53,005 nt of DNA from Prevotella sp. (GTDB lineage: Bacteria > Bacteroidota > Bacteroidia > Bacteroidales > Bacteroidaceae). The position numbers and the translations under genes are program-made. The DNA is taken from assembly GCA_024681875.1 (NCBI GenBank), contig JAILAA010000190.1, positions 1 through 53,005 on the forward strand, given 5' to 3'. The notes below the pieces were generated by a model. It was not told the DNA's origin. It saw nothing but the letters and a program-made list of their open reading frames with translations, and ran no database searches. Positions 1-11,622 of this stretch are shown one piece after another (position 1 is the first letter of the stretch; each line of letters starts with the position of its first letter).

Positions 1-3775
<3,775 letters not shown>

Positions 3776-3783
3776 TTATTTTT

Positions 3784-3792
3784 GCAAAGTTA
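3784..3792 (-). promoter_or_regulatory. -7 promoter box of the GH2 gene
   Basis: Reads TAACTTTGC on the minus strand, matching the Bacteroidetes TAnnTTTG box, about 33 bp upstream of the GH2 start codon. It is divergent from the box at 3837. No clear -33 TTTG was found. Confidence 0.7.
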
Positions 3793-3836
3793 CGAAATAA
3801 TTATCAATAAACGCATCGCAGGCGAAGTTTTTTTTG

Positions 3837-3844
3837 TATTTTTG
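3837..3844 (+). promoter_or_regulatory. -7 promoter box of the small lipoprotein gene
   Basis: TATTTTTG fits TAnnTTTG and lies 28 bp before the ATG at 3873. A transcript from here would begin after the longer upstream in-frame ATG at 3834, which supports the later start. Confidence 0.65.
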
Positions 3845-3872
3845 CAGCATCAACGAGAAAAACGACATAAAA

Positions 3873-4262
3873 ATGAAGAAGACACTACTGCTTTTTACGG
3901 TGCTGCTGATATTGTGCGCCTGTCAAGAATCGATGGAAGACCGCGCTGCACGCGACGCCAAAGAAACTACCGAGAAACGCTGTCCAATACGTTTAAACGA
4001 TGAAGGTACGCTTATTTTGGAGCGTATCAACTTCGACAAAATCACGCATACTTGGCGACAGGATTATTTGCTCGACACTGAACCTGGGACGCTGATGGAA
4101 GCTGACCTGCGTGACTTGCTGTTGATGGAATTGAAAAACACGCCCAGCTATAAGCCTTATATGGATGCCGACTTTAATTTCCAATACGTGTACTGCATGA
4201 TGTCAAGTCCCAAAGATACCTTGTTCAACATCATGCTTACGCCAAAGGACTATCGGAACTAA
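3873..4262 (+). CDS. Small predicted lipoprotein of unknown function
   Basis: 129 residues starting MKKTLLLFTVLLILCACQES. The hydrophobic stretch ending in LCAC looks like a lipoprotein signal with the acylated Cys near residue 16 or 18. The mature part is hydrophilic with no motif I recognise. An earlier in-frame ATG at 3834 was rejected because it precedes the promoter box and would put charged residues before the signal peptide. The last four bases overlap the end of the convergent TSCPD gene. A cell-envelope location is inferred; function unknown. Confidence 0.75.
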   Translation: MKKTLLLFTVLLILCACQESMEDRAARDAKETTEKRCPIRLNDEGTLILERINFDKITHTWRQDYLLDTEPGTLMEADLRDLLLMELKNTPSYKPYMDADFNFQYVYCMMSSPKDTLFNIMLTPKDYRN

Positions 4263-4537
4263 TATTCTTGTTCTACTGGTGCCTGCCGAAGCTGTTCCAA
4301 TGCGCGGCATAGCTGGTCGGGACATGATGTGCCTTTTGCGCCGCAACGGATACCATTAAGACGTTTCATTACGTCATCGATGTGTTGTCCGCGCACCAAT
4401 TGTGAGATGCCCTGTAGGTTGCCGTTGCAGCCACCAAGGAAAAAGACCTGCTGGATAATGTTGTTTTCGTCGCAGGTCACGTCGATGAGTTTAGAACAGG
4501 TACCTTTTGTCTCGTACTGAATGTGTTTCGTTGCCAT
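4259..4537 (-). CDS. TSCPD domain protein (TIGR03905-like)
   Basis: 92 residues. The protein contains the diagnostic GTSCPDQLCRAL motif near residue 68, plus GTCSK and FLGGCNGN cysteine/glycine segments. These are typical of a small conserved family also found as a C-terminal domain of some class II ribonucleotide reductases. The free-standing form has no established function. It is third in a minus-strand set after the alkylation-repair-like and mntP genes. Its 3' end overlaps the convergent lipoprotein gene by 4 bp. Confidence 0.85.
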   Translation of the reverse strand: MATKHIQYETKGTCSKLIDVTCDENNIIQQVFFLGGCNGNLQGISQLVRGQHIDDVMKRLNGIRCGAKGTSCPDQLCRALEQLRQAPVEQEY

Positions 4538-4569
4538 ATTTATTTGAGTGTTTATTGTTGAGTGACTTT
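4538..4569 (-). repeat. Heptamer-type array in the TSCPD gene leader
   Basis: On the minus strand the spacer reads as alternating 7-mers, CACTCAA, CAATAAA, CACTCAA, ATAAATA, ending at the ATG. It resembles the other leader arrays in this window but is short and may be low-complexity sequence. Confidence 0.4.
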
Positions 4570-4577
4570 TTCAGGGA

Positions 4578-5144
4578 TTAAGTAAGCAGTATTTTTATGC
4601 CGAGGAGCACGAGGATGATGCCGCCGATGAGTTCAGGCTGGATGCGGCGGGCGATGCTTTTGCCGAAGCTGATGCCCAGCCAATGGCCAACCAGCGACAT
4701 GACCAGCGACACCACGCCGATGACGGTGAGCGGCCACCACAGCTGGCCCATTGATGTGTAGCCCGTGACTGCCATCGAGACGCCAACCGCCAACGCGTCA
4801 ATGCTAGTGGCTATGGCCAGCAGCAGCTGTGTGCGCAGGTGTTGCGGATGAAAGGCTTCTGCCTCCCCATCGTCGTGAATGGCCTCCCATATCATCTTGC
4901 TGCCAATAAAGAGCAGCATGGCAAAAGCTATCCAGTGGCCGTAGATGGCTAAGCTGGCTGCGAAATGAATGACGGCGAGCCAACCTAACAGCGGCATCAG
5001 CGCCTGAAACAAACCGAAGAGAAAGCTGATGCGTACGATGGTCTTGCCTTGCCAAGAGCGCAGGATGGCACCGCTGGCAATAGAGACCGAGAAACAGTCC
5101 ATAGCCAACGAGAGGGCTAACAGGATAAGGTCAATGAAGCTCAA
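4578..5144 (-). CDS. mntP: Putative manganese efflux pump MntP
   Basis: 188 residues, the normal MntP size, with six hydrophobic segments. The paired acidic motifs of the family are present: LAMDCFSVSIASG in the first helix and TSIDALAVGVSMAV in the fourth, whose aspartates are needed for Mn(II) export in E. coli MntP. Predicted inner-membrane Mn(II) exporter. The gene lies between the alkylation-repair-like and TSCPD genes with short gaps, so it is probably co-transcribed with them. I see no Mn riboswitch (yybP-ykoY) upstream. Confidence 0.9.
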   Translation of the reverse strand: MSFIDLILLALSLAMDCFSVSIASGAILRSWQGKTIVRISFLFGLFQALMPLLGWLAVIHFAASLAIYGHWIAFAMLLFIGSKMIWEAIHDDGEAEAFHPQHLRTQLLLAIATSIDALAVGVSMAVTGYTSMGQLWWPLTVIGVVSLVMSLVGHWLGISFGKSIARRIQPELIGGIILVLLGIKILLT

Positions 5145-5168
5145 CGATTATTTTATTTGGGTTATTGT

Positions 5169-5843
5169 TCAGATGAAGTCAAGTCCGATGGAATGAATGG
5201 CCGAGCGGGCAATCCGCTCATACACCAGTCCCATATCGGCAAAGTGGATGATGCTTTGCATAGCTGCCTTGTTCAGCGATGGGGTAGGGCTTTGTAGCGC
5301 AGCGAGTGCCTGGTCCATAAACTCGTTGATGCCGCGCTCGTTGGGTTCCTGCTTGCTCATAAACAGGCGGCTGAGAATGTGATAGCCGCATATTTGTGGC
5401 AGATCATCGGCTGAGCTAATCCAGAGGAAAGCCTTTTCGGCGGCGTAGGGTACGTGCTGCATCAGGTTGAAAGCCAGCTGTTCGGCCATCTCTACCGTCT
5501 CGGTCTGCTCCATCCAGATATCGGCCACCTCGGGCAGCAGCTCGTCAGGCGGCATCAGCATTGTAGCCAGGATCTTGCACTCGCGGATGTTCTCTTTCCA
5601 GAGGGCAATAGCGAGGGAATAAGTCCATCCTGAGGAGTATTCAAACTCCTCTCCTTTTTGGAGAGACTGGGGATGGGCTTTTATTTCCTCAGCCATTTCT
5701 TTGAGGCGAGGCAGCGTAGCTCCCCAGTTCAGATGATAGTCGACTCCTTTCTGCCTCATGGACTGGGCAACTTGGCCGTCCATCATCTGTCGGAACGACT
5801 GCTTGATGTCCTTTACCTGCTGTTGTATGTCGTTGTTGTTCAT
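5169..5843 (-). CDS. DNA alkylation repair-like HEAT-repeat protein
   Basis: 224 residues, largely helical. Segments such as GVDYHLNWGATLPRLKEMAEEI, SGWTYSLAIALWKENIRECKILATML and AFNLMQHVPYAAEKAFLWI follow the paired-helix pattern of the AlkD/DNA-alkylation-repair HEAT family as found in Bacteroidales. In AlkD this fold removes bulky N3/N7 alkyl bases. I cannot confirm the catalytic Asp/Arg/Trp set, so activity is uncertain. It is first of three minus-strand genes. Part of the coding sequence (around 5634-5668) has an imperfect GGAGAGG-type inverted repeat giving QKGEEFEYSS. Confidence 0.7.
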   Translation of the reverse strand: MNNNDIQQQVKDIKQSFRQMMDGQVAQSMRQKGVDYHLNWGATLPRLKEMAEEIKAHPQSLQKGEEFEYSSGWTYSLAIALWKENIRECKILATMLMPPDELLPEVADIWMEQTETVEMAEQLAFNLMQHVPYAAEKAFLWISSADDLPQICGYHILSRLFMSKQEPNERGINEFMDQALAALQSPTPSLNKAAMQSIIHFADMGLVYERIARSAIHSIGLDFI

Positions 5844-5882
5844 TTTTGTTTAGTCCTTGTTCTTCTTTTTCTATGGAATTCG

Positions 5883-5982
5883 TCCGTAAAAATCCGAAGC
5901 CTTCGGATTTTTGTCCGAAGCGGTCGGATTTTTGTCCGAAGCGGTCGGACTTTTGTCCGAAGGCTTCGGATTTCTTCGGACG
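5883..5982. repeat. Array of four 21-bp palindromic units
   Basis: Units begin exactly at 5893, 5914, 5935 and 5956. Each is TCC-N9-GGA followed by a T-rich TTTTTG or CTTTTG tail; units 1 and 4 have perfect 15-nt dyads (TCCGAAG, one base, CTTCGGA). An outer GTCCG (5882-5886) pairs with CGGAC (5977-5981). The 21-bp pitch is two helical turns. It fills the spacer between the DPP III gene and the alkylation-repair-like gene. It may be a transcription-attenuating multi-hairpin or a protein-binding array. Confidence 0.85.
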
Positions 5983-6001
5983 ATTTGCATTTTTCCTGTA
6001 A

Positions 6002-7966
6002 TTAAATCAGTGTAGCGTAATCTGAGCTGTAGCGTAGCATCTGATGGTCGTAGCTTTCCGTGTAGTCCACGTTGATGTCGATGATGCGACCCTCGGCGTC
6101 CGTGACGGGCTTTAGCCAGGGGTTGATGAAGCCCTTGTAGGGAGCGAGGTTCAGTTTCTCATAGCGCTGTAGCACTTCCTTGTGCAACACAGTGTCAATC
6201 TTCACGGCGTAGTCCTCGACAAGTATTCTGGCCGCCTCGAAATCGCCCTCGCTCTTGATGCGCTGAATCTCTGCCAAGAGTACGGCCACAAGCTGGCGCA
6301 GTTCCTCGTAAGATTTGATGCGCAGGTAGGTTTTTCCTTCCTGGTTAATGAGCTCCATGCATTGCCCATGCTTTAGGCACCAATGGGCTATGAGAGCACG
6401 GTTGCGCATGTGTGCTTCCTCAATCTGCCGTCCTGGCTCAATGCGCACTAACTGTGTCAGCAGACCGTTCATCATATAGGAATAGTATTCGGCCTTGTAT
6501 GCCTCGCCATCGGGCAGTAGTCCTAAGTCGACCAGCTTCTTGTCAGCGATGAAATAAAGAGCGAAAAGGTCGGCGCGTGCCTCCTCGATGGTGTTGCCGT
6601 AGGCTTTCAGGGCATCGGCGTCAACGCCAGGCAGCAACTGTCCGCTACCGTGGCCCAAGCACTCATGTAAGTCCGTATGCAGATTGTCGCAGTCGTCGCC
6701 GTATTCCTCTATCAGCGAGAGTGTCGCTTTGTCAATCACGAACTCCTCTTTGAAACCATTGCCGTGCGCAGCACGGTTGTAGGCGTCAGTGATGTTACTG
6801 ATGGTGATGCTCTTTGAACCGTACTTTGCCCGGATCCAGTCGGCATTGGGCAGGTTGATACCGATGGCTGTGGAGGGATATTCGTCGCCACCCAGCATGG
6901 CTGCGCAGATGACGCGAGCCGAGACACCCTTCACTACAGGTTTGCGGAAACGCGGGTCGACGGGCGAGTGGTCTTCAAACCACTGGGCGTTGCTGCTGAT
7001 GGTCTGTGTGCGTTTCGTTGCTTCCTCGTCCACGTACTCCACCAGGCCCTCCCACGAGCCTTTGAGCCCGATCGGGTCGCCGTAGACCTCGATGAAGCCG
7101 TTGATGAAGTCAATGCGGCTGTCGAGTAGTTTTAGCCAAGCGATAGAATATTGGTCGAAGAGCCGTAAGTCGCCAGTATGGTAATAGCTGATAAGTAGGT
7201 CAATGACCTCCTTTTGAGCCTCGTTTTCGGCTACGGTTTTCGCCTTTTCTAACCAGAAAATAATGTGTTGCAGCGCGTTGCTGTAGCGGCCTTCGGTGCT
7301 CCATACTTCTTCGTACAGCTTTCCGTCAGTATTCTTCACCAGCGTGGAGTTCAGACCGAAGGAGGGTGGCTCCTCAGGTGTCGCACATTGTTGTTTCTTG
7401 TCATTATAAAATGCCTCAGCTTCCTCTTGAGTGACGTTCTGGTAGAAGTTGCAGGCGGAGGTTGTCACAAGGTCATCGCCGTCGGATTTGTTTACACGCT
7501 TTGACAATATGTCGGGGTTGAAGATAACGGGGAAAAGCTCATCGCACAACTCATCGACGGTCTGCCCTTCGCTCAGTGGCAGGGCGGATTTGTCGGCCTG
7601 CTTAATCGCTTGTCGTAAAAAGTCTTGACTGAAGCTTGGTACGAACTTCTCGCATCCGTAATGATGATGGATGCCGCTGGAAAACCATAGCCGTTTCAGA
7701 TAGACGGCCATTGCGCGGAATTCGTCGGAGTCATGGGAGATGCGTTGGCTGACATAGACAGCCTCGAGGGTGCGACGGATACGAAGACCGTACTTTCCAA
7801 ACTGATCGAAAGTAATGTCGCGACCGAAAATAGTAGCCTGCGAGAGATAGTAAACTAACTGTTTTTGTTGAAGCGTCAGCTGCTCAAAACCGTTCAAACG
7901 GTAGCGCAGCATCTGGATGTCTGCGAAACGCTCGTCGCAGTATTGGAAATCGTCAGGGGAATGCAT
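6002..7966 (-). CDS. Dipeptidyl peptidase III (peptidase family M49)
   Basis: 654 residues. The M49 zinc motif HECLGH sits at residues 434-439, with the third ligand in EEARADLFALYF about 25 residues later. Bacterial M49 enzymes of Bacteroides also have HECLGH. They cleave dipeptides from peptide N-termini. I see no signal peptide at MHSPDDFQYCDERF, so this copy is probably cytoplasmic, in amino acid recovery. It follows the AraC-type regulator with an 11-bp gap, so the two are likely one transcript. Confidence 0.92.
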   Translation of the reverse strand: MHSPDDFQYCDERFADIQMLRYRLNGFEQLTLQQKQLVYYLSQATIFGRDITFDQFGKYGLRIRRTLEAVYVSQRISHDSDEFRAMAVYLKRLWFSSGIHHHYGCEKFVPSFSQDFLRQAIKQADKSALPLSEGQTVDELCDELFPVIFNPDILSKRVNKSDGDDLVTTSACNFYQNVTQEEAEAFYNDKKQQCATPEEPPSFGLNSTLVKNTDGKLYEEVWSTEGRYSNALQHIIFWLEKAKTVAENEAQKEVIDLLISYYHTGDLRLFDQYSIAWLKLLDSRIDFINGFIEVYGDPIGLKGSWEGLVEYVDEEATKRTQTISSNAQWFEDHSPVDPRFRKPVVKGVSARVICAAMLGGDEYPSTAIGINLPNADWIRAKYGSKSITISNITDAYNRAAHGNGFKEEFVIDKATLSLIEEYGDDCDNLHTDLHECLGHGSGQLLPGVDADALKAYGNTIEEARADLFALYFIADKKLVDLGLLPDGEAYKAEYYSYMMNGLLTQLVRIEPGRQIEEAHMRNRALIAHWCLKHGQCMELINQEGKTYLRIKSYEELRQLVAVLLAEIQRIKSEGDFEAARILVEDYAVKIDTVLHKEVLQRYEKLNLAPYKGFINPWLKPVTDAEGRIIDINVDYTESYDHQMLRYSSDYATLI

Positions 7967-7977
7967 GAGTCAGTTGG

Positions 7978-8412
7978 TTATTTCTTCCTGGCATTGATGC
8001 TGGCAATGTGTCTCATGCGGTATTCCTTGGGCGTGATGCCTGTGAATTTGTAGAATGATGCGTAAAACGACTGTCGGTTGGCGAAGCCCACCATGTCGCT
8101 TACCTCCTCTATCCGCAAATCTTCATACCGCTTGTCGATGAGAATAGACATGGCTTCCTCGATGCGGTACTTGTTAATGAACGACGTGTAGTTCATGTGG
8201 AAGCGCACGTTGACCACTGCCGATACATAGCGTGTGTTGGTGCCGAGATCCTTGGCCAGCTGTTTGGCAGAATAGTTCTTGTCCTTGTACTTTTTCTGCA
8301 TGACGACCACATCCAGAATACGTTCTTTCAGCTCGTCCATTAGCGCCGGACTAACCAGTGAGCGGTAGGCGGCTTTATTCTCCTTCTTCTCAGATAGATT
8401 GTACTTTGGCAT
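7978..8412 (-). CDS. AraC-family HTH transcriptional regulator, short form
   Basis: 144 residues starting MPKYNLSEKK. The C-terminal two-thirds is an AraC double helix-turn-helix: first HTH near YSAKQLAKDLGTNTRYVSAVVN, second near RIEEVSDMVGFANRQSFYASFYKFTGITPKEYR, ending with the family signature. There is no ligand-binding or transmembrane domain, only about 40 residues before the HTH. A longer in-frame start at 8469 was rejected because it lies upstream of the promoter box at 8436-8444. It probably controls itself and the downstream peptidase gene; targets are not known. Confidence 0.88.
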   Translation of the reverse strand: MPKYNLSEKKENKAAYRSLVSPALMDELKERILDVVVMQKKYKDKNYSAKQLAKDLGTNTRYVSAVVNVRFHMNYTSFINKYRIEEAMSILIDKRYEDLRIEEVSDMVGFANRQSFYASFYKFTGITPKEYRMRHIASINARKK

Positions 8413-8435
8413 AGCTTCAGTAATTTGAAACACAT

Positions 8436-8444
8436 GCAAAGATA
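8436..8444 (-). promoter_or_regulatory. -7 promoter box of the AraC regulator
   Basis: TATCTTTGC on the minus strand fits TAnnTTTG, 24 bp upstream of the ATG at 8412. It is divergent from the purU promoter. Confidence 0.75.
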
Positions 8445-8539
8445 GCTTATTTTTTTGAAAAAACAACACATTTTGTCAGAAAAATGGCGAAAAACGGAAA
8501 AAAAATAATACGCATACATTATTAAGTAGTTTTTTTTTG

Positions 8540-8547
8540 TAACTTTG
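8540..8547 (+). promoter_or_regulatory. -7 promoter box of purU and the his/lys run
   Basis: TAACTTTG fits TAnnTTTG, 51 bp before the purU ATG. No equally good box was seen in the following spacers up to 16508, so it may drive the whole run. Confidence 0.75.
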
Positions 8548-8558
8548 CCAGCCAAATG

Positions 8559-8579
8559 GCGTCGAAGCATCTTCGTCGC
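8559..8579 (+). promoter_or_regulatory. Stem-loop at the 5' end of the purU transcript
   Basis: GCGTCGAAG and CTTCGTCGC form a 9-bp stem with one mismatch around a CAT loop, a few bases after the expected start of transcription and 19 bp before the ATG. Its role is unknown; mRNA stability or attenuation is possible. Confidence 0.45.
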
Positions 8580-8598
8580 GAAAAAACAGCAACAAGAG

Positions 8599-9462
8599 AT
8601 GAAACCAACAGCAATTTTGCTTCTGCATTGCCCTGACCAGCAAGGCATCATATCTGAAGTTACAAAATTCATTACAGACAACAAAGGCAACATCGTCTAT
8701 CTTGACCAATACGTTGACAAGGTGGAAGGCATGTTCTTTATGCGCATAGAATGGGAACTTGACGGTTTCCTCATCCCCCGCGACAAGCTTTATGAGTTCA
8801 TCACCACGCTCTATGCACAGCGCTATCAGATGAAATTTAGCCTATACTACAGTGACAAGCGTCCGCGCATGGCTATCTTCGTCTCAAAGATGAGTCATTG
8901 TCTCTACGACCTGCTGGCACGCTGGAAGGCAGGTGAGTTCAATTGCGACATTCCCTGTATCGTGTCGAACCATGAGGATTTGCGCTATGTTGCCGACCAG
9001 TTCGGAATACCCTTCTATGTGTGGAGCATCAAGAAAGACCACTCGAACAAGGCTGAGGTTGAGCAGGCCGAGATGGACTTGCTGAAAAAGGAGGATATCT
9101 CCTTCATTGTGCTGGCCCGCTACATGCAGATCATCAGCGACGAGATGATAGCCGAGTATCCCCACCACATCATCAACATCCACCACTCGTTCCTGCCTGC
9201 CTTCATCGGTGCCAAACCCTATCATCAGGCCTACGAGCGGGGCGTGAAGATTATCGGCGCTACCAGTCACTATGTCACGGCTGAACTGGATGCAGGTCCC
9301 ATCATTGAGCAGGACGTGGCGCGCATCACCCATAAGGATACTCCTGACAGCCTTGTGCTGAAAGGCAAGGACTTGGAGAAGATTGTCCTTTCGCGTGCAG
9401 TGTCAAAGCACATCGCCAGAAAGATTCTCACCTATAAGAACAAAACCATCATCTTCTCTTGA
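8599..9462 (+). CDS. purU: Formyltetrahydrofolate deformylase
   Basis: 287 residues from the ATG at 8599 (MKPTAILLLHCPDQQGII). Residues 1-85 are an N-terminal ACT-type domain; the rest is a formyltransferase fold with the Asn-His-Asp set in NIHHSFLPAFIGAKPYHQAYERG and TAELDAGPIIEQD. The enzyme hydrolyses 10-formyl-THF to formate and THF, supplying formate for PurT-type purine synthesis and balancing one-carbon pools. A longer ORF start at 8545 lies inside the promoter region and was rejected. It heads the run into hisH; histidine synthesis releases AICAR into the purine pathway, so the pairing makes metabolic sense. Confidence 0.93.
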   Translation: MKPTAILLLHCPDQQGIISEVTKFITDNKGNIVYLDQYVDKVEGMFFMRIEWELDGFLIPRDKLYEFITTLYAQRYQMKFSLYYSDKRPRMAIFVSKMSHCLYDLLARWKAGEFNCDIPCIVSNHEDLRYVADQFGIPFYVWSIKKDHSNKAEVEQAEMDLLKKEDISFIVLARYMQIISDEMIAEYPHHIINIHHSFLPAFIGAKPYHQAYERGVKIIGATSHYVTAELDAGPIIEQDVARITHKDTPDSLVLKGKDLEKIVLSRAVSKHIARKILTYKNKTIIFS

Positions 9463-9492
9463 AGGAGAAAAGGAGAGAAGGAGTAAATCATA
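9461..9492 (+). repeat. Octamer array forming the hisH leader
   Basis: Four 8-bp units (GAAGGAGA, AAAGGAGA, GAAGGAGT, AAATCATA) fill the purU-hisH junction exactly up to the ATG at 9493. The AGGAG cores could also act as ribosome-binding sequence. Confidence 0.75.
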
Positions 9493-10104
9493 ATGAATGT
9501 AGCGATTGTAAAATACAATGCTGGCAATATTTTCTCGGTGATGAATGCACTGAGAAGGCTTGGGGTTGAGCCCCAACTTACTGACGATGCTGATGCGCTG
9601 AGAAAGGCTGACCGCGTTGTTTTTCCAGGACAGGGGGAGGCCAAGACTGCAATGGCCTATCTGCGTGAGCACGGTCTTGACAAGGTCATCCGCTCGTTGC
9701 AACAGCCCGTCTTAGGCATCTGTATTGGTCAGCAGCTGCTCTGCCGTCATTCGGAAGAGGGCGACACAGACTGCCTTGGTGTTTTTGGGGCAGACGTGAA
9801 GCGTTTTCAGCCCACGCGACACGAGGACAAGGTGCCCTGTATGGGGTGGAATGCCCTTCGCGAACTGCGGTCGCCACTCTTTGGAGGGCTTGACGGGACT
9901 TCTGGAGCTTCTGAAACTGCCCCATATGTGTATTTTGTTCATAGCTATTACGTGCCTTTGTGTGAGGAAACCATTGCTCTGGCCGACTACGTGCAGCCTT
10001 ATAGCGCTGCCCTGCACAAGGGAAACTTTTATGCATGCCAGTTTCATCCTGAGAAGAGCGGAGCCGTGGGTGAACAGATTCTAAGAAACTTTCTGGAACT
10101 ATGA
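9493..10104 (+). CDS. hisH: Imidazole glycerol phosphate synthase, glutaminase subunit
   Basis: 203 residues, class I glutamine amidotransferase. The nucleophile Cys lies in LGICIGQQLLC (near residue 76), the oxyanion motif in VFPGQGEAKTAM and the catalytic His/Glu in CQFHPEKSG near the C-terminus. It supplies ammonia to HisF for conversion of PRFAR to IGP and AICAR. Its TGA overlaps the hisA ATG by four bases (ATGA), implying coupled translation. Confidence 0.96.
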   Translation: MNVAIVKYNAGNIFSVMNALRRLGVEPQLTDDADALRKADRVVFPGQGEAKTAMAYLREHGLDKVIRSLQQPVLGICIGQQLLCRHSEEGDTDCLGVFGADVKRFQPTRHEDKVPCMGWNALRELRSPLFGGLDGTSGASETAPYVYFVHSYYVPLCEETIALADYVQPYSAALHKGNFYACQFHPEKSGAVGEQILRNFLEL

Positions 10105-10835
10105 TAGAGCTGATTCCTGCTATTGACATCATCGACGGTAAGTGTGTGCGCCTGACGAAAGGCGACTACGATCAGAAGACCGTCTACGGCGACCCGTTGG
10201 AGATGGCTCGTCAGTTTGAGCACATCGGCTATCGGCGTTTGCATGTCGTAGACCTCGACGGTGCCAAGTCACGCCATATTGTCAACGACGGCGTGCTCCA
10301 TCGCTTGGCAACGGAGACTGACTTAGTCATCGACTTTGGTGGCGGCATCAAGACTGACGACGATATTGAAAAGGCTTTTAATAATGGTGCTGCGATGGTG
10401 ACAGTTGGCTCTGTTGCTGTGACCCAGCCTGAGCTTTTCCATCGTTGGTTGCAGAAATACGGCCCGGAGCGCATGATTCTCGGTGCAGATGTGAGGCAGG
10501 GGCGCATCAGCATCAATGGTTGGAAAGAAGATTCTGTTGAGAAGCTGTTGCCCTTCCTGAAACGCTATACTGACATGGGCGTGAAGAACGTCCTCTGTAC
10601 GGAAATCTCTAAGGACGGTACGCTTTCAGGACCTGCCATTGAAATGTATAAAGAGGTGATGGCCGAATACCCGTCGTTGCATCTCATCGCCAGCGGCGGC
10701 GTCAGCAGCATGGATGACATTGTTAGGCTGAACGAGGCAGGCATACCTGCCGTCGTCTTCGGCAAGGCTATCTACGAAGGAAAAATCAATCTGAACGAAC
10801 TATGGGACTGGCAAAGCGAATCATCCCTTGCTTAG
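10101..10835 (+). CDS. hisA: Phosphoribosylformimino-5-aminoimidazole carboxamide ribotide isomerase
   Basis: 244 residues, a full (beta/alpha)8 barrel. The N-terminal [19 protein letters not shown] contains the catalytic Asp, and phosphate-binding loops appear as [14 protein letters not shown] and [13 protein letters not shown]. It converts ProFAR to PRFAR. The 3' end reads through the first 34 bases of hisF in another frame, giving the C-terminus [11 protein letters not shown]. Confidence 0.96.
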   Translation: MIELIPAIDIIDGKCVRLTKGDYDQKTVYGDPLEMARQFEHIGYRRLHVVDLDGAKSRHIVNDGVLHRLATETDLVIDFGGGIKTDDDIEKAFNNGAAMVTVGSVAVTQPELFHRWLQKYGPERMILGADVRQGRISINGWKEDSVEKLLPFLKRYTDMGVKNVLCTEISKDGTLSGPAIEMYKEVMAEYPSLHLIASGGVSSMDDIVRLNEAGIPAVVFGKAIYEGKINLNELWDWQSESSLA

Positions 10836-11590
10836 ACGTCAAGGACGGCGAGACCGTGAAAGGTGTCAACTTCGTCGGGCTACGCTCGGCGGGTGACCCC
10901 GTGGAGTTGGGCAAGGCCTATTCTGAGCAGGGTGCCGACGAACTGGTGTTCCTCGACATCACCGCCTCCTTCGAGGGACGCAAAACCTTCACAGAGATGG
11001 TGACACGCGTAGCTCGTGAAATCAACATACCTTTCACCGTGGGTGGCGGCATCAACGAACTGGCTGACGTGGAGCGCATGTTGATGGCCGGTGCCGACAA
11101 GGTGAGCATGAACAGCGCCGCCATTCGCCATCCCGAATTGATAGAAGAAACGGCGAAGCGCTTTGGCTCTCAGGTATGTGTAGTGGCTATTGATGCCCGA
11201 CTTGACGAAATTGTAAATAGTAAATCGTCAAATAGTAAATATGAATGGCATTGTTATCTGAAAGGAGGTCGTGAGCGTACCGAGCGTGGGCTCTTTGAAT
11301 GGGCCCGTGAAGCACAGGAGCGTGGTGCCGGCGAGATTCTTTTCACCAGCATGAACCACGATGGTGTGAAGCTGGGCTATGCCAATGAGGCCCTGGCCCG
11401 CTTGGCCGACGATCTGAACATTCCCATTATCGCCAGCGGCGGAGCTGGTGCCAAAGAGCATTTCCGCGACGCTTTCACTATAGGTCACGCTGACGCTGCT
11501 TTGGCTGCCAGTGTGTTCCACTTCGGCGAAATACCTATCCAAGAACTCAAACAATACCTCCACGACGAAGGAATTAATGTGAGACTCTGA
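10802..11590 (+). CDS. hisF: Imidazole glycerol phosphate synthase, cyclase subunit, with a repeat-encoded insert
   Basis: 262 residues, a (beta/alpha)8 barrel. [22 protein letters not shown] carries the catalytic Asp11-type residue, and [15 protein letters not shown] carries the second. Phosphate loops are [14 protein letters not shown] and [12 protein letters not shown]. It forms IGP and AICAR with HisH. It starts inside hisA (34-bp overlap). Compared with T. maritima HisF there are about ten extra residues after VVAIDAR: V138 to about 147 (VNSKSSNSK) are encoded by a tandem repeat at 11213-11240. The insert is in a surface hairpin before [10 protein letters not shown], so activity is probably kept. 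Confidence 0.95.
   Translation: MGLAKRIIPCLDVKDGETVKGVNFVGLRSAGDPVELGKAYSEQGADELVFLDITASFEGRKTFTEMVTRVAREINIPFTVGGGINELADVERMLMAGADKVSMNSAAIRHPELIEETAKRFGSQVCVVAIDARLDEIVNSKSSNSKYEWHCYLKGGRERTERGLFEWAREAQERGAGEILFTSMNHDGVKLGYANEALARLADDLNIPIIASGGAGAKEHFRDAFTIGHADAALAASVFHFGEIPIQELKQYLHDEGINVRL
11213..11240 (+). repeat. In-frame repeat element inside hisF
   Basis: Units AAATAGT, AAATCGT, CAAATAGT, AAAT. This 28-bp block matches 52110-52137 in the MBOAT gene at 27 of 28 positions and encodes the same peptide there. Confidence 0.9.
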
Positions 11591-11622
11591 TAAATCGTAA
11601 ATCGAAAATCCGTAAATCGAAA
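11591..11622 (+). repeat. TAAATCG array in the hisF-hisIE spacer
   Basis: Units TAAATCG, TAAATCG, AAAATCCG, TAAATCG, AAA run directly into the hisIE ATG. Bases 11597-11619 are identical to 12302-12324 in the ftsE leader. Confidence 0.9.

Noticed and set aside
4545..5168. Manganese (yybP-ykoY) riboswitch near mntP
   Set aside because: The 24-bp spacer before mntP is too short, and no matching structure is visible.
5883..5982. CRISPR or coding extension of a neighbouring gene
   Set aside because: No spacers separate the 21-bp units, and the open frame through them (IFVRSGR repeats) has no support on either side.
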